DNA of 59,117 bases from Anaeromonas frigoriresistens (lineage in GTDB: Bacteria; Bacillota; Clostridia; Tissierellales; SIT17): contig NZ_WSFT01000022.1 in assembly GCF_016820655.1 (NCBI RefSeq), positions 1-59,117 of the forward strand, given 5' to 3'. Each line of letters opens with the position of its first letter. The first letter of the stretch is position 1. The notes under the pieces were generated by a model that saw only the letters and a list, made by a program, of their open reading frames with translations, did no database searches and was not told the DNA's origin. The position numbers and the translations under genes were made by a program. Below are positions 34,844-43,410 of the stretch, piece after piece.

Positions 34844-34944
34844 GAGGTGAAGTACGTAGAAGATAAAAGAATTATTAAGAGCAGAAATACTATAGTCATA
34901 AGTATTGAATATTAAATTAAAGAGTGAAGGGGAGAAAATTTGTT

Positions 34945-35916
34945 ATGAAAAAGATAGTAAGTTTAGCGCTTATATTAATGATGTTAGTAGGAGTAACAGT
35001 AGGGTGTTCTGACGATGCTTCAGACACAGGAAGTAGTGGTGAAGAAAAAATTACTATTGGTGCTTCTTTATTAACACAGTCCCATCCATTCCAAGTAGCT
35101 ATTAAAGATGCAATGGAGCAGGAAGCAGAAGATCAAAATGTTGATCTAACTGTAGCAATAGCAGACCAAGACCTTAATAGACAAATATCCGATATTGAAG
35201 ACTTTATCAATAGAGGAGTAGATGTTATAGTTCTTACTCCAGTGGATTCTGATGGTATCCAAGGAGCTATTAGAAAAGCTAATGATGCCAATATTCCAGT
35301 AGTTACAGTAGATGTTAAAGCTAACGATGTAGAGGTAGCTTCCCATATAGCAACTGATAACTATGCTGGTGGTATGATAGCTGCGGAAGCAATGGCTCAA
35401 TTAGTTGGTGAAGAAGGAAACGTAGGATTAATTACTTACCCTGAAGTACAGTCTGTTAGAGATAGAATAGATGGATTTAAAGAAGTAGCAGCAAAATATC
35501 CTAATATGAATATTGTGGTAGAATTACCAGGAAGAACTAGAGAAGAAGCTCTTACAGCATCTCAAGATATGCTAACAAGCAATCCAGATTTAGTTGGTAT
35601 ATTTGGATTTGGTGATGATATGGCAATAGCAGCTACAAATGCAGTGTCAGAGAAAGATTCTGATGCAGTAGTTGTTGGATTTGACGGATTAGAAGAAGCT
35701 AGAAATAAAGTTAGTGAAGATAATGCTTTTGATGCAGTAGTTGTCCAATATCCTGAAGAAATGGGCTCTATAGGAATTCAAACTGCTATTAAATTAGCAA
35801 ATGGTGAAGAAGTAGAAAAAGAAATTCCAATTACACCCGGGCTTTTCGTAGAAGGACAAGAATTTGTTGACGCATCTGTTGAAGATGGAAATGTTAATGT
35901 AGATTTAGGACAATAA
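34945..35916 (+). CDS. Sugar ABC transporter substrate-binding lipoprotein (RbsB type)
   Basis: Lipoprotein signal peptide with the lipobox LVGVTVGC (Cys about residue 21), then a type I periplasmic-binding fold: ITIGASLLTQSHPFQVAI, GVDVIVLTPVDSDG, VVTVDVKAND, IATDNYAGG. It should capture a pentose or ketohexose outside the cell. ATG 34945 chosen; GGGGAG is about 10 nt upstream. Between the regulator and this gene (34844-34944) nothing clear is seen. Confidence 0.92.
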   Translation: MKKIVSLALILMMLVGVTVGCSDDASDTGSSGEEKITIGASLLTQSHPFQVAIKDAMEQEAEDQNVDLTVAIADQDLNRQISDIEDFINRGVDVIVLTPVDSDGIQGAIRKANDANIPVVTVDVKANDVEVASHIATDNYAGGMIAAEAMAQLVGEEGNVGLITYPEVQSVRDRIDGFKEVAAKYPNMNIVVELPGRTREEALTASQDMLTSNPDLVGIFGFGDDMAIAATNAVSEKDSDAVVVGFDGLEEARNKVSEDNAFDAVVVQYPEEMGSIGIQTAIKLANGEEVEKEIPITPGLFVEGQEFVDASVEDGNVNVDLGQ

Positions 35917-35922
35917 TTTAAA

Positions 35923-35951
35923 TTCGAGGTAAGACCTAGTCTTACCTCGAA
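35923..35951 (+). promoter_or_regulatory. Intercistronic hairpin after the binding-protein gene
   Basis: TTCGAGGTAAGAC (35923-35935) pairs perfectly with GTCTTACCTCGAA (35939-35951) over a CTA loop. With only AATTTAAT behind it, partial termination or mRNA protection is likely, which would give more binding protein than transporter. Confidence 0.75.
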
Positions 35952-35993
35952 AATTTAATAATAAATTAATCTTAAAAAGCGAGAGTGAATCTT

Positions 35994-37505
35994 ATGGATA
36001 CAATATTAAAAATGAAGAATATTAGAAAAGAATTTCCAGGAGTTGTGGCCCTCGATAAAGTTAATTTAGAACTTAAAAAGGGAGAAGTATTAGCCCTTTT
36101 AGGAGAAAATGGAGCTGGGAAGTCCACATTGATGAAAATTTTATCTGGTACTTATCATCCAGATAAGGGAGAGATATTCCTTAAAGGTAATAGAGTGGAT
36201 ATAAAGGATGCTATCCATGCTAAAGAATTAGGTATAGGAATGATTCATCAAGAATTAAGTTTAAGTCCCAATCTATCTGTAGCAGAAAATATATTTGCTT
36301 TAGAAGAGCCTACGAAATTTGGAATAATAAATGATAAAAAAATGATAGAGGAAACAAAAAAACTATTAGATAATTTAGGAGTGGACTTAGATCCAACAGA
36401 TATTGTAAGTGATTTGTCTATTTCTCAGCAGCAAATGGTAGAGATTGCTAAGGCCTTATCTACTACTCCAGATATTTTAATAATGGACGAGCCAACATCG
36501 GCTTTAAGTAATAGAGAAACAGATAAACTATTTGAAATAATAGATAAATTATTAAAGGAGGATATATCGATAATATATATATCCCATAGAATGGAAGAAT
36601 TATTTAAAATTACTGACCACGTTACAGTCCTTAGGGATGGAGTATATATTGATACAGTTAAGACTGAAGAAGTAACAGTTGATGAATTAATCAAAATGAT
36701 GGTTGGAAGAAGTATGGATAATATTTATCCAGATAAGGATTTTAAATATGTTACAGATGAAAAATTATTAGAGGTTAAAAATTATAATAAAAAGAATTTT
36801 TATAGAGATATTAATTTCTTTGTAAGACCAGGAGAAATAGTAGGTTTATATGGATTAATGGGAGCTGGAAGAACAGAAATAGCTCAAGGAATATTTGGAA
36901 TATTACAAAAAGATAGTGGAGAAATGTTTATAAATAATGAAAAGGTAAATATCAACAGCCCCTCAAAGGCTTTAGAAAATAAGATAGCCTTTGTAACTGA
37001 GGATAGAAAAAGAGAAGGGCTTATTTTATCTACTGATGTAAAAGAGAATATTATAATGGCTAATATTGATAAGATTCTAAATAAATTTAAATTTATAGAC
37101 TATAAAGAAGAAATCAATACCGCAAATAAGCATGTTGAAAATTTAAGAATAAAAACTCCCCATATTTACCAGACAGTAAATAATCTTAGTGGAGGAAATC
37201 AACAGAAAATTGTGCTTTCTAAGTGGTTTGAGATAGAACCAAAAATATTAATACTAGATGAGCCCACAAGAGGAATAGATGTAGGTTCTAAATATGAAAT
37301 ATATGAATTAATGATAGAATTAGCAAGATCTGGTGTAGGAATAATTCTAATATCCTCTGAATTACCAGAGATATTAAATATATCAGACAGATTATTAGTG
37401 GTTAATAATAACACTATAGTTGAAGAATTAAATCCAAAAGAAACTACCCAGGAAGAAATTATGGGAATCATTACAAAGGGGGTAAAGAATCAAAATGAAT
37501 CTTAA
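35994..37505 (+). CDS. Sugar ABC transporter ATP-binding protein (RbsA type, two domains)
   Basis: Two fused ATPase domains. The first has Walker A GENGAGKST (about residues 37-45), signature LSISQQQMVEIA and Walker B LIMDEPTSAL. The second has a degenerate A site GLMGAGRTEIA, as in RbsA, and intact LSGGNQQKIVLSKW and LILDEPTRGID. 503 aa. Overlaps the permease by 11 nt. Confidence 0.94.
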   Translation: MDTILKMKNIRKEFPGVVALDKVNLELKKGEVLALLGENGAGKSTLMKILSGTYHPDKGEIFLKGNRVDIKDAIHAKELGIGMIHQELSLSPNLSVAENIFALEEPTKFGIINDKKMIEETKKLLDNLGVDLDPTDIVSDLSISQQQMVEIAKALSTTPDILIMDEPTSALSNRETDKLFEIIDKLLKEDISIIYISHRMEELFKITDHVTVLRDGVYIDTVKTEEVTVDELIKMMVGRSMDNIYPDKDFKYVTDEKLLEVKNYNKKNFYRDINFFVRPGEIVGLYGLMGAGRTEIAQGIFGILQKDSGEMFINNEKVNINSPSKALENKIAFVTEDRKREGLILSTDVKENIIMANIDKILNKFKFIDYKEEINTANKHVENLRIKTPHIYQTVNNLSGGNQQKIVLSKWFEIEPKILILDEPTRGIDVGSKYEIYELMIELARSGVGIILISSELPEILNISDRLLVVNNNTIVEELNPKETTQEEIMGIITKGVKNQNES

Positions 37506-38457
37506 AAAAATAACAGGAAATCAATTATTTAAAACTTATGGAGGTACTACTATTGCTCTAGTCATATTAATAGTACTATTTTCCTTTACTAGTCCATACT
37601 TTTTAAATACTTCAAATTTATTGAATATATTATTACAGGTATCTATTATTGCAATATTAGCTCTAGGAATGACCTTTGTTCTGATGATAGGAGAAATAGA
37701 TCTATCGGTAGCTTCTACCCTAGCCTTAAGTGGTGTAGTATTGGGTGTAATGCTAAATAATGGATTTAATCCTTTCTTAGCTATTTTGGTAACTATATTA
37801 GCTGGTATATTAGCAGGATTATTTAATGGAATTATTGGAGCGTATTTTGGGATACCTACCTTCATTGTAACGGTTGCAACTATGCAGTTATTTAGGGGTA
37901 TCGGATATGCTATTACGGATGCAAAACCTATTAGTATAACTAATGATTTTATATTATATATAGGAAATGGAAAGATATTTAATATTATTCCTGTACCGGT
38001 AGTAATATTAATTGTATTAGCGATAATTGCCCATATTGTAATGGCTAAAACGAAATATGGTAGACAATTGAAAATGATAGGTGGAAATAAGGTTGCAGCA
38101 AAATATGTTGGAGTGAAAATAAATAAGCTACAAGTATCTGTTTTTGCTATTGCAGCTATAACTGCTGCTATAAGTGGTATATTAATGGCTTCTAGACTAT
38201 ACTCAGCTCAACCAAATACTGCCCAAGCCTATGAATTAGATGCCATAGCTTCTGCTGTTTTAGGTGGTACAAGCTTAACTGGTGGATATGGTACTATATT
38301 CGGTACATTTATTGGAGCACTAATCATTGGTGTTATCAATAATGGTATGAATCTAATTGGATTAGAGTATTTCTATCAACAAATAGTTAAAGGTCTTATT
38401 ATAATAATTGCTGTATATATTGATGTAAGGAATAAAAGAAAGTCATTAGAGAAATAA
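37495..38457 (+). CDS. Sugar ABC transporter permease (RbsC type)
   Basis: Membrane protein with about nine to ten hydrophobic segments. FVLMIGEIDLSVASTLALSG (about residues 60-79) is the RbsC/BPD_transp_2 signature, and AYELDAIASAVLGGTSLTGG is the second conserved block. 320 aa, full length. Confidence 0.93.
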   Translation: MNLKKITGNQLFKTYGGTTIALVILIVLFSFTSPYFLNTSNLLNILLQVSIIAILALGMTFVLMIGEIDLSVASTLALSGVVLGVMLNNGFNPFLAILVTILAGILAGLFNGIIGAYFGIPTFIVTVATMQLFRGIGYAITDAKPISITNDFILYIGNGKIFNIIPVPVVILIVLAIIAHIVMAKTKYGRQLKMIGGNKVAAKYVGVKINKLQVSVFAIAAITAAISGILMASRLYSAQPNTAQAYELDAIASAVLGGTSLTGGYGTIFGTFIGALIIGVINNGMNLIGLEYFYQQIVKGLIIIIAVYIDVRNKRKSLEK

Positions 38458-38470
38458 AGGAGTTTTTAAT

Positions 38471-39409
38471 ATGGGAAAGGTTATAACTATTGGTGAAATA
38501 TTAGTTGAAATTATGGCAAAAGAAATCGGTCAGACATTTCTACATGCAGGGGATTATAGGGGCCCATTTCCTAGTGGAGCTCCAGCTATTTTCATAGATC
38601 AAGTAGCTAAAAGTGGAAGCCCTGCAAAGATAATATCGGCTGTAGGCAAGGATGGGTTTGGAGAAGTGAATTTAAACAGATTAGAAAGTAATGGTGTAGA
38701 TGTTTCCAACATTAAAGTTCTAGAGGATGAAACAACAGGAGTAGCTTTTGTAACCTATAAAGAAGATGGAGATAGAGACTTCATATATCATATTTCAAAT
38801 GCTGCTTGTGGAAGAATCAATAAAAATTATATAAGTAAAGAAGATTTTGAGGATTGTAGTTATTTTCATATAATGGGCTCGGCTATTTATAATGAAGGTA
38901 TTAGAGAAACTATAAATAAAGGCAGAAGATTAGCTAAGAAGTATGGATGCAAAATTTCCTTTGATCCTAATATAAGAAAAGAAATAGTTAATGACAAAGA
39001 GAAAAAAGAACTTTTACTTAATATATTATATGAAGCAAATATTGTTTTAGCGGGAGAAGATGAACTATATTATTTAACAGAAAACAAAGATGAAAAAAGT
39101 AATGTGGAGAATTTATTTAATAAGAATGCAGAGATAGTCATAATTAAAAGAGGTAGTAAAGGGGTGACCCTCTATACTCATAACAAAACTGTAGATATTT
39201 CTCCTTATAAAGTTGAAGAAGTTGACCCTACCGGAGCTGGAGATTGCTTTGGTGGAACCTTTATTAGTTGTATAAATCAGGAGATAGAAGTAGAAAAGGC
39301 TACAAGATTAGCTACTATTGCTGGAGCTAAGGCTGTTACTAAGAAAGGGCCTATGGAAGGAAATACTACGTTAGAAGAATTAGAGGAAGTATATAAGGAA
39401 TTATACTAA
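38471..39409 (+). CDS. PfkB-family sugar kinase, tagatose-kinase-like
   Basis: 312-aa ribokinase-fold enzyme. ITIGEILVEIMA at the start, FPSGAPAIFIDQVAKSGSPA (about residues 34-53), and the catalytic DPTGAGDCFGGTF (about 253-265) with the base Asp. The GxxxGPFPSGAPAIFIDQ segment recalls proteins annotated as tagatose kinase. It would phosphorylate the imported ketohexose at C6, supplying the substrate of the kinase at 32751. AAAGGAG site, 13 nt after the permease. Confidence 0.82.
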   Translation: MGKVITIGEILVEIMAKEIGQTFLHAGDYRGPFPSGAPAIFIDQVAKSGSPAKIISAVGKDGFGEVNLNRLESNGVDVSNIKVLEDETTGVAFVTYKEDGDRDFIYHISNAACGRINKNYISKEDFEDCSYFHIMGSAIYNEGIRETINKGRRLAKKYGCKISFDPNIRKEIVNDKEKKELLLNILYEANIVLAGEDELYYLTENKDEKSNVENLFNKNAEIVIIKRGSKGVTLYTHNKTVDISPYKVEEVDPTGAGDCFGGTFISCINQEIEVEKATRLATIAGAKAVTKKGPMEGNTTLEELEEVYKELY

Positions 39410-39422
39410 GGAGGTAGAATGG

Positions 39423-40394
39423 ATGAGTAATCTAACAGAGGGTAAGAAGAATTACTTAGATAAATTAACCGATGATAATGGAATAATTAATGCCCTAGCT
39501 ATTGACCAAAGGGGTTCTTTAAAGAGAATGCTAGGAGAAGCAGATACTGAAAATATTGATGAAGTATTAAGTACTTTTAAATATCATATATCAAAGAAGT
39601 TAACTCCTTATACTTCGTCAATTTTATTAGATCCTAAATATGGGTGGAAAGGAGCTAATGAAAGGGATAAGAATGCAGGGCTTATTATGGCTTATGAAAA
39701 GACTGGTTATGATGCCACCCAGCCAGGGAGATTCCCAGATTTATTAGAGAAATGGTCAGTTAGAAAGTTGAAGGAAGAGGGAGCAGATGCAATTAAATTC
39801 CTACTATATTATGATGTATCTGAACCAGATTCTATAAATGATAGAAAGAAGAGATTTGTAGAAAGAATTGGCTCTGAATGTAAATCAGAAGATATTCCAT
39901 TTTTCTTTGAAATTGTAACCTATGATCAAACTATAGAAGATAAAAAAGGAAAAGAATATGCTAAGATAAAGCCTGGAAAAGTAATAGAGGCTATGAGAGA
40001 ATTCTCTGATGAAAGATATGGAGTAGATGTACTTAAAGTAGAGGTGCCAGTAAATATGAATTATGTGGAAGGCTTTAGTGATGGAGAAGTACTTCATACA
40101 AAAGAGGATGCCATGGAATGGTTTAAACGTCAAAATGAAGTAACAGATATTCCATTTATATTTTTAAGTGCAGGAGTATCGTCAGAGCTATTCCAAAAGA
40201 CTTTATCTTTTGCTGGAGAAGCTGGCTCTAATTATAATGGAATATTATGTGGTAGAGCCACTTGGAAGGAAAGTGTAGACGTATTTGTAAATGAAGGAGA
40301 AGAAGCAGCAGCAAAATGGCTTAGCACTCAAGGTAAAAAGAATATTGAAGAATTAAGTGAAATATTAGCTAAAACAGCAAGACCTATTGAATAA
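39423..40394 (+). CDS. lacD: Tagatose-1,6-bisphosphate aldolase
   Basis: Class I (Schiff-base) aldolase of the LacD family, 323 aa. ALAIDQRGSLKRML (about residues 22-35), LLDPKYGW, ADAIKFLLYYD with the Schiff-base Lys candidate, and VLKVEVPVN are conserved blocks. Splits tagatose-1,6-bisphosphate (and fructose-1,6-bisphosphate) to DHAP and glyceraldehyde-3-phosphate. AAGGAGG site. Last gene of the unit. Confidence 0.92.
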   Translation: MSNLTEGKKNYLDKLTDDNGIINALAIDQRGSLKRMLGEADTENIDEVLSTFKYHISKKLTPYTSSILLDPKYGWKGANERDKNAGLIMAYEKTGYDATQPGRFPDLLEKWSVRKLKEEGADAIKFLLYYDVSEPDSINDRKKRFVERIGSECKSEDIPFFFEIVTYDQTIEDKKGKEYAKIKPGKVIEAMREFSDERYGVDVLKVEVPVNMNYVEGFSDGEVLHTKEDAMEWFKRQNEVTDIPFIFLSAGVSSELFQKTLSFAGEAGSNYNGILCGRATWKESVDVFVNEGEEAAAKWLSTQGKKNIEELSEILAKTARPIE

Positions 40395-40448
40395 TTATTT
40401 CTTTATTTGATATTCCCCTATCATATAAAATAGAAACACAATAAAAAA

Positions 40449-40482
40449 GTATCCTATTGAGAATTTAGGGTATTTTTTTATA
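40449..40482 (+). terminator. Terminator after the aldolase gene
   Basis: AGTATCCTA pairs with TAGGGTATT (two G-U) around a 9-nt loop, followed by a TTTTTT run. Confidence 0.65.
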
Positions 40483-40596
40483 TGTATGGTAAAAAGAAAA
40501 TTTGGGGATTTTATTATAGATAAATTTTTTAAGATATATAATTTGGTAGTAGATATTATTTTAGGATTAAATGAAGCATTAGTTCTTCAGGAGATA
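40481..40596 (+). pseudogene. Remnant of a DnaD-type N-terminal gene (degraded copy)
   Basis: GTAAAAAGAAAATTTGGGGA (40489-40508), GATAAATTTTTTAAGA and GAAGCATTAGTTCTTCAGGA match 48849-48965, the start of another truncated gene, with deletions and stops. Only homology to that copy identifies it. Confidence 0.55.
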
Positions 40597-40632
40597 TGAT
40601 ATAGCATCAATTGTATAGATAGAATAAAACAC

Positions 40633-40663
40633 CAAAGGCTAGGGGTTTAACCCCTAGCCTTTG
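40633..40663. terminator. Bidirectional terminator; overlaps the end of the TrpA-like gene
   Basis: CAAAGGCTAGGGGTT is mirrored by AACCCCTAGCCTTTG around one base. On the minus strand the T-rich GGTGTTTTATTC follows, so it ends the PTS operon; its stem contains the last codons of that operon's final gene. Confidence 0.85.
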
Positions 40664-41369
40664 ATATTTCCTTCATATATAATTCTAAACTTCTCATTCC
40701 CTCATCTAATTTTCGGATGATTTCACTTCCGATAATAACTCCATTTGCTCCTTTTGAAATTACTTTTTTTATCTGTGTAGGGCTATGGATGCCGAAGCCT
40801 ATTTGAAGGGGTATGTTTGATACTTTTCTTATGTTTTCCATGGTTTGTATATATCCTTCTGGAAGGGAGCCTTTACCTCCAGTTTTGCCTACTCCTGACA
40901 TCACATAGGCAAAGCCTTGGGTGATATCAAGAGTTTCTTTTATTGTGTTCATATCCATTTCTTCATTGTAGATCTGGATAGTATCTTTCTTTTCAGTGAT
41001 TATTGTTTCATCAGGACATAGGATAGCATCATATAGATCAATGTCTAGCAGATTATATTTATCTATCCCATCTTTATAGCTCATTATAACTATAGGTAGA
41101 TCAGGATATTGGAATTTTATCTTTTTTAAATATGTTATTATGATGTGCCTATCTAAACCTTTGGAGATTACCTTCCTGTGGGTATTAGATATTGTAGCTC
41201 CATCTAATATAGGATTTTCTACTGGTATACCTATTTCTAGTATATCCATTCCGTTTATTACCATGATATCCAAAGCATTAAAGAATTTATCTGAATCAGG
41301 ATATCCCAGTGTAAGATATAGAGTCAATAGGTTTGATTTATTAGTTAATATATTTTTTAGATTATTCAT
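40647..41369 (-). CDS. Orphan tryptophan-synthase-alpha-like lyase in a PTS operon
   Basis: 240-aa TIM barrel of the TrpA family. Both acid catalysts are kept at the TrpA spacing: Glu45 in DILEIGIP and Asp56 in NPILDGATI. The flexible loop reads MSGVGKTGGKG, and phosphate-binding GFGIHSPTQI and GANGVIIGSEI are present. The N-terminal helix is shorter than in TrpA (268 aa), and no trpB or other trp gene is near. It is the last gene of an ascorbate-type PTS operon, starting 1 nt after IIC. So it may cleave or otherwise process the phosphorylated sugar that the PTS imports. The reaction is not known. Confidence 0.8.
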   Translation of the reverse strand: MNNLKNILTNKSNLLTLYLTLGYPDSDKFFNALDIMVINGMDILEIGIPVENPILDGATISNTHRKVISKGLDRHIIITYLKKIKFQYPDLPIVIMSYKDGIDKYNLLDIDLYDAILCPDETIITEKKDTIQIYNEEMDMNTIKETLDITQGFAYVMSGVGKTGGKGSLPEGYIQTMENIRKVSNIPLQIGFGIHSPTQIKKVISKGANGVIIGSEIIRKLDEGMRSLELYMKEISKARG

Positions 41370-42644
41370 TTAGAACAATCCTAGAATCCAGCCTACTATT
41401 GGACCATAGAAAGCATAGTCTGTTTCTGCTAATACTCTCATAATAGGTTCATAAGCTCCTATATAAGGTAATAATAGAGCTTGACCCCAAATCAATATAA
41501 GTCCGTTTACAAAAGAACCTACAATTGCACCTCTTCTACCTCCAGTAGAGTTACCAAATATAGCTGTTACAGCTCCTGTAAAGAATGTAGGAATTAATGC
41601 TGGGAATACTATTACAGGATATTTAATTGCTCCTAATATAGCCATACCTATTAAACTTGCTATAAGACTTGTGATAAATCCAACTATAACTGATGTGGGA
41701 TGATTTGGGAATAGTAATGGTATATCTAATCCAGGAACTGCATTTGGTACTAATTTATCTGATATACCGTGGAAAGCTGGTACTATCTCAGATAGCATCA
41801 TACGTACTCCGGTGATTATTACTGTTATCCATAGACCGAACTTCAAACCATTTAGTATGGAGAAAATGAATATGTCTTTACCTTCACTTACATTTTCCAT
41901 AACAAACCTTGGTCCGGATATAAGGGATACTATAAAGAATATTAGAGTCATTATAACACTTAGGGCTATAGTGGTTTCTCTTAAGAATCCTAGATACTTT
42001 GGAAGCTTTATATCTTCAAGGTTATTATCTTTATTTCCTACCAATTTACCAATCTTTGCTGATATAAAACAGCCTATAGAGCTTGAGTGACCTATTGTAT
42101 AACCTTCAGCTCCAGGGATGTTTTTCATTAAAGGATATAGATAAGCACAGCTTAGGGTTAAATATAGACCTAATAAGATAGATCCTATTATTGTTATCCA
42201 TAAAGAAGATAGATTAGTTCCTACTGATAATAAGGCTGCTATCAGTCCTGCATAGAAAAATGATACATGGGCTGAAAGATGGATGAATTTAAACTTGGTG
42301 AATCTTGCTAATAATACATTTACTAAAAATCCAAAGGCAAATATCAATGTGGCAGATGCACCAAATGCTGTCATACTAGCTCCTATAGCATTGTTTATAT
42401 CTGCAACATTAGCCTCCATTCCAAATATATTTTGTAGCATTGGTTGGATAGGTAATAGTGTCATACCCATACTTTGAGCACCGGTAGTGATCAAGAGAAA
42501 TCCTACCATAGTTTTTACTGTTCCTGCTACAACTTCACTAAAGTTTTTCTTTTGTACTAAAAGACCAATTAGTGCTACTATACCTATTAAAAAAGCAGGT
42601 TCACTTAAAACATTAGCAATAAGATACATAAAAAATTCTTTCAT
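41370..42644 (-). CDS. PTS ascorbate-type IIC permease (UlaA/SgaT family)
   Basis: 424-aa membrane protein with about ten to eleven segments. LLVQKKNFSEVVAGTVKTMV (near residue 27), LLITTGAQSMG and GHSSSIGCFISAKIGKLVGN are family blocks, and FPNHPTSVIVGFITSL lies in the second half. Transports a sugar acid or related compound with coupled phosphorylation. Contacts IIB encoded just upstream. The true substrate is open. Confidence 0.9.
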   Translation of the reverse strand: MKEFFMYLIANVLSEPAFLIGIVALIGLLVQKKNFSEVVAGTVKTMVGFLLITTGAQSMGMTLLPIQPMLQNIFGMEANVADINNAIGASMTAFGASATLIFAFGFLVNVLLARFTKFKFIHLSAHVSFFYAGLIAALLSVGTNLSSLWITIIGSILLGLYLTLSCAYLYPLMKNIPGAEGYTIGHSSSIGCFISAKIGKLVGNKDNNLEDIKLPKYLGFLRETTIALSVIMTLIFFIVSLISGPRFVMENVSEGKDIFIFSILNGLKFGLWITVIITGVRMMLSEIVPAFHGISDKLVPNAVPGLDIPLLFPNHPTSVIVGFITSLIASLIGMAILGAIKYPVIVFPALIPTFFTGAVTAIFGNSTGGRRGAIVGSFVNGLILIWGQALLLPYIGAYEPIMRVLAETDYAFYGPIVGWILGLF

Positions 42645-42675
42645 TTTTTCTTCCCCCTTAAAATTTTTTATTAAT

Positions 42676-42945
42676 TTATTTAATTGCTTCTAATAATTGA
42701 GTTCTTAAGCTTTCTTTGTCTGTTAAATTATCTATCTTTATTACTTTTGCTGTTGTATTTCTCAGTACATTAGCAAAATCTGATGTAGTGACTATGATAT
42801 CTGCTGAATTAGGGTCAATAGATCCAATATCTGTAGCATCCACTGTTGCATCTAGATTCTCGCTCTTTATTATTTGTTGGGTGTATACCTTAAGCATCAT
42901 ACTACTTCCTACACCGGCTCCACATACTGTTAATATTTTAATCAT
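42676..42945 (-). CDS. PTS lactose/ascorbate-type IIB component
   Basis: 89-aa phosphocarrier. The phosphorylated Cys is in ILTVCGAGVGSSMMLK (Cys8), a P-loop-like turn typical of UlaB. Takes phosphate from IIA and passes it to the sugar bound to IIC. Confidence 0.92.
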   Translation of the reverse strand: MIKILTVCGAGVGSSMMLKVYTQQIIKSENLDATVDATDIGSIDPNSADIIVTTSDFANVLRNTTAKVIKIDNLTDKESLRTQLLEAIK

Positions 42946-42966
42946 AACAATCTCTCCTCTATATTT

Positions 42967-43410
42967 TTATTTATTATTTACACATTCATATATTTCTCTT
43001 GATGAGTTACTGTTTAGGATTTTTTCTAATAGTTCTTCATTTCCTAAGACTTCCATCAATTCTGACAATGATTTAATATGAGACTTATTATCCTTAGCAG
43101 CCAGAGCTATTACTAAATTTACTGGATCATTTTTTTCATGTCCAAAATTTATTCCTTCTTCTAGAGTGATAAGAGCAACACCAGTTTTATTTACACCATC
43201 CTCTGGCCTTGAGTGGGGCATTGCTATCCCGGGAGCTATAACAATATAGGGTCCTAATTCTTCTACTTTATCAATCATAGCTTCGATATATCTTTCTTCA
43301 ATAAATCCCTCCTCTAATAATAAATTTCCTGCTTTTTTAACCGCGTCTTTCCAATTACTAGCATTAACATTGGATGAGATAGTATTGATATTAATAAGGT
43401 TTTCTATCAT
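42967..43410 (-). CDS. PTS IIA component (mannitol/fructose type)
   Basis: 147-aa PTS_EIIA_2 protein. The active His is in GIAMPHSRPEDGV (about residue 67), with LGPYIVIAP just before. Very similar to the C-terminal domain of the regulator upstream (YGPYMVIAPGIAMPHSSSEEG), so one probably arose from the other. Overlaps the regulator by 4 nt. Confidence 0.92.
   Translation of the reverse strand: MIENLININTISSNVNASNWKDAVKKAGNLLLEEGFIEERYIEAMIDKVEELGPYIVIAPGIAMPHSRPEDGVNKTGVALITLEEGINFGHEKNDPVNLVIALAAKDNKSHIKSLSELMEVLGNEELLEKILNSNSSREIYECVNNK

Noticed and set aside
34848..34918. Possible 22-codon leader peptide GTG AAG TAC ... after AGGAGG
   Set aside because: The GTG touches the ribosome site, and no regulatory hairpin or attenuator follows it.
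40647..41369. Canonical tryptophan synthase alpha chain (trpA)
   Set aside because: No trp genes nearby, a shorter N-terminus, and a place at the end of a PTS operon; kept as a TrpA-like lyase with no gene symbol.
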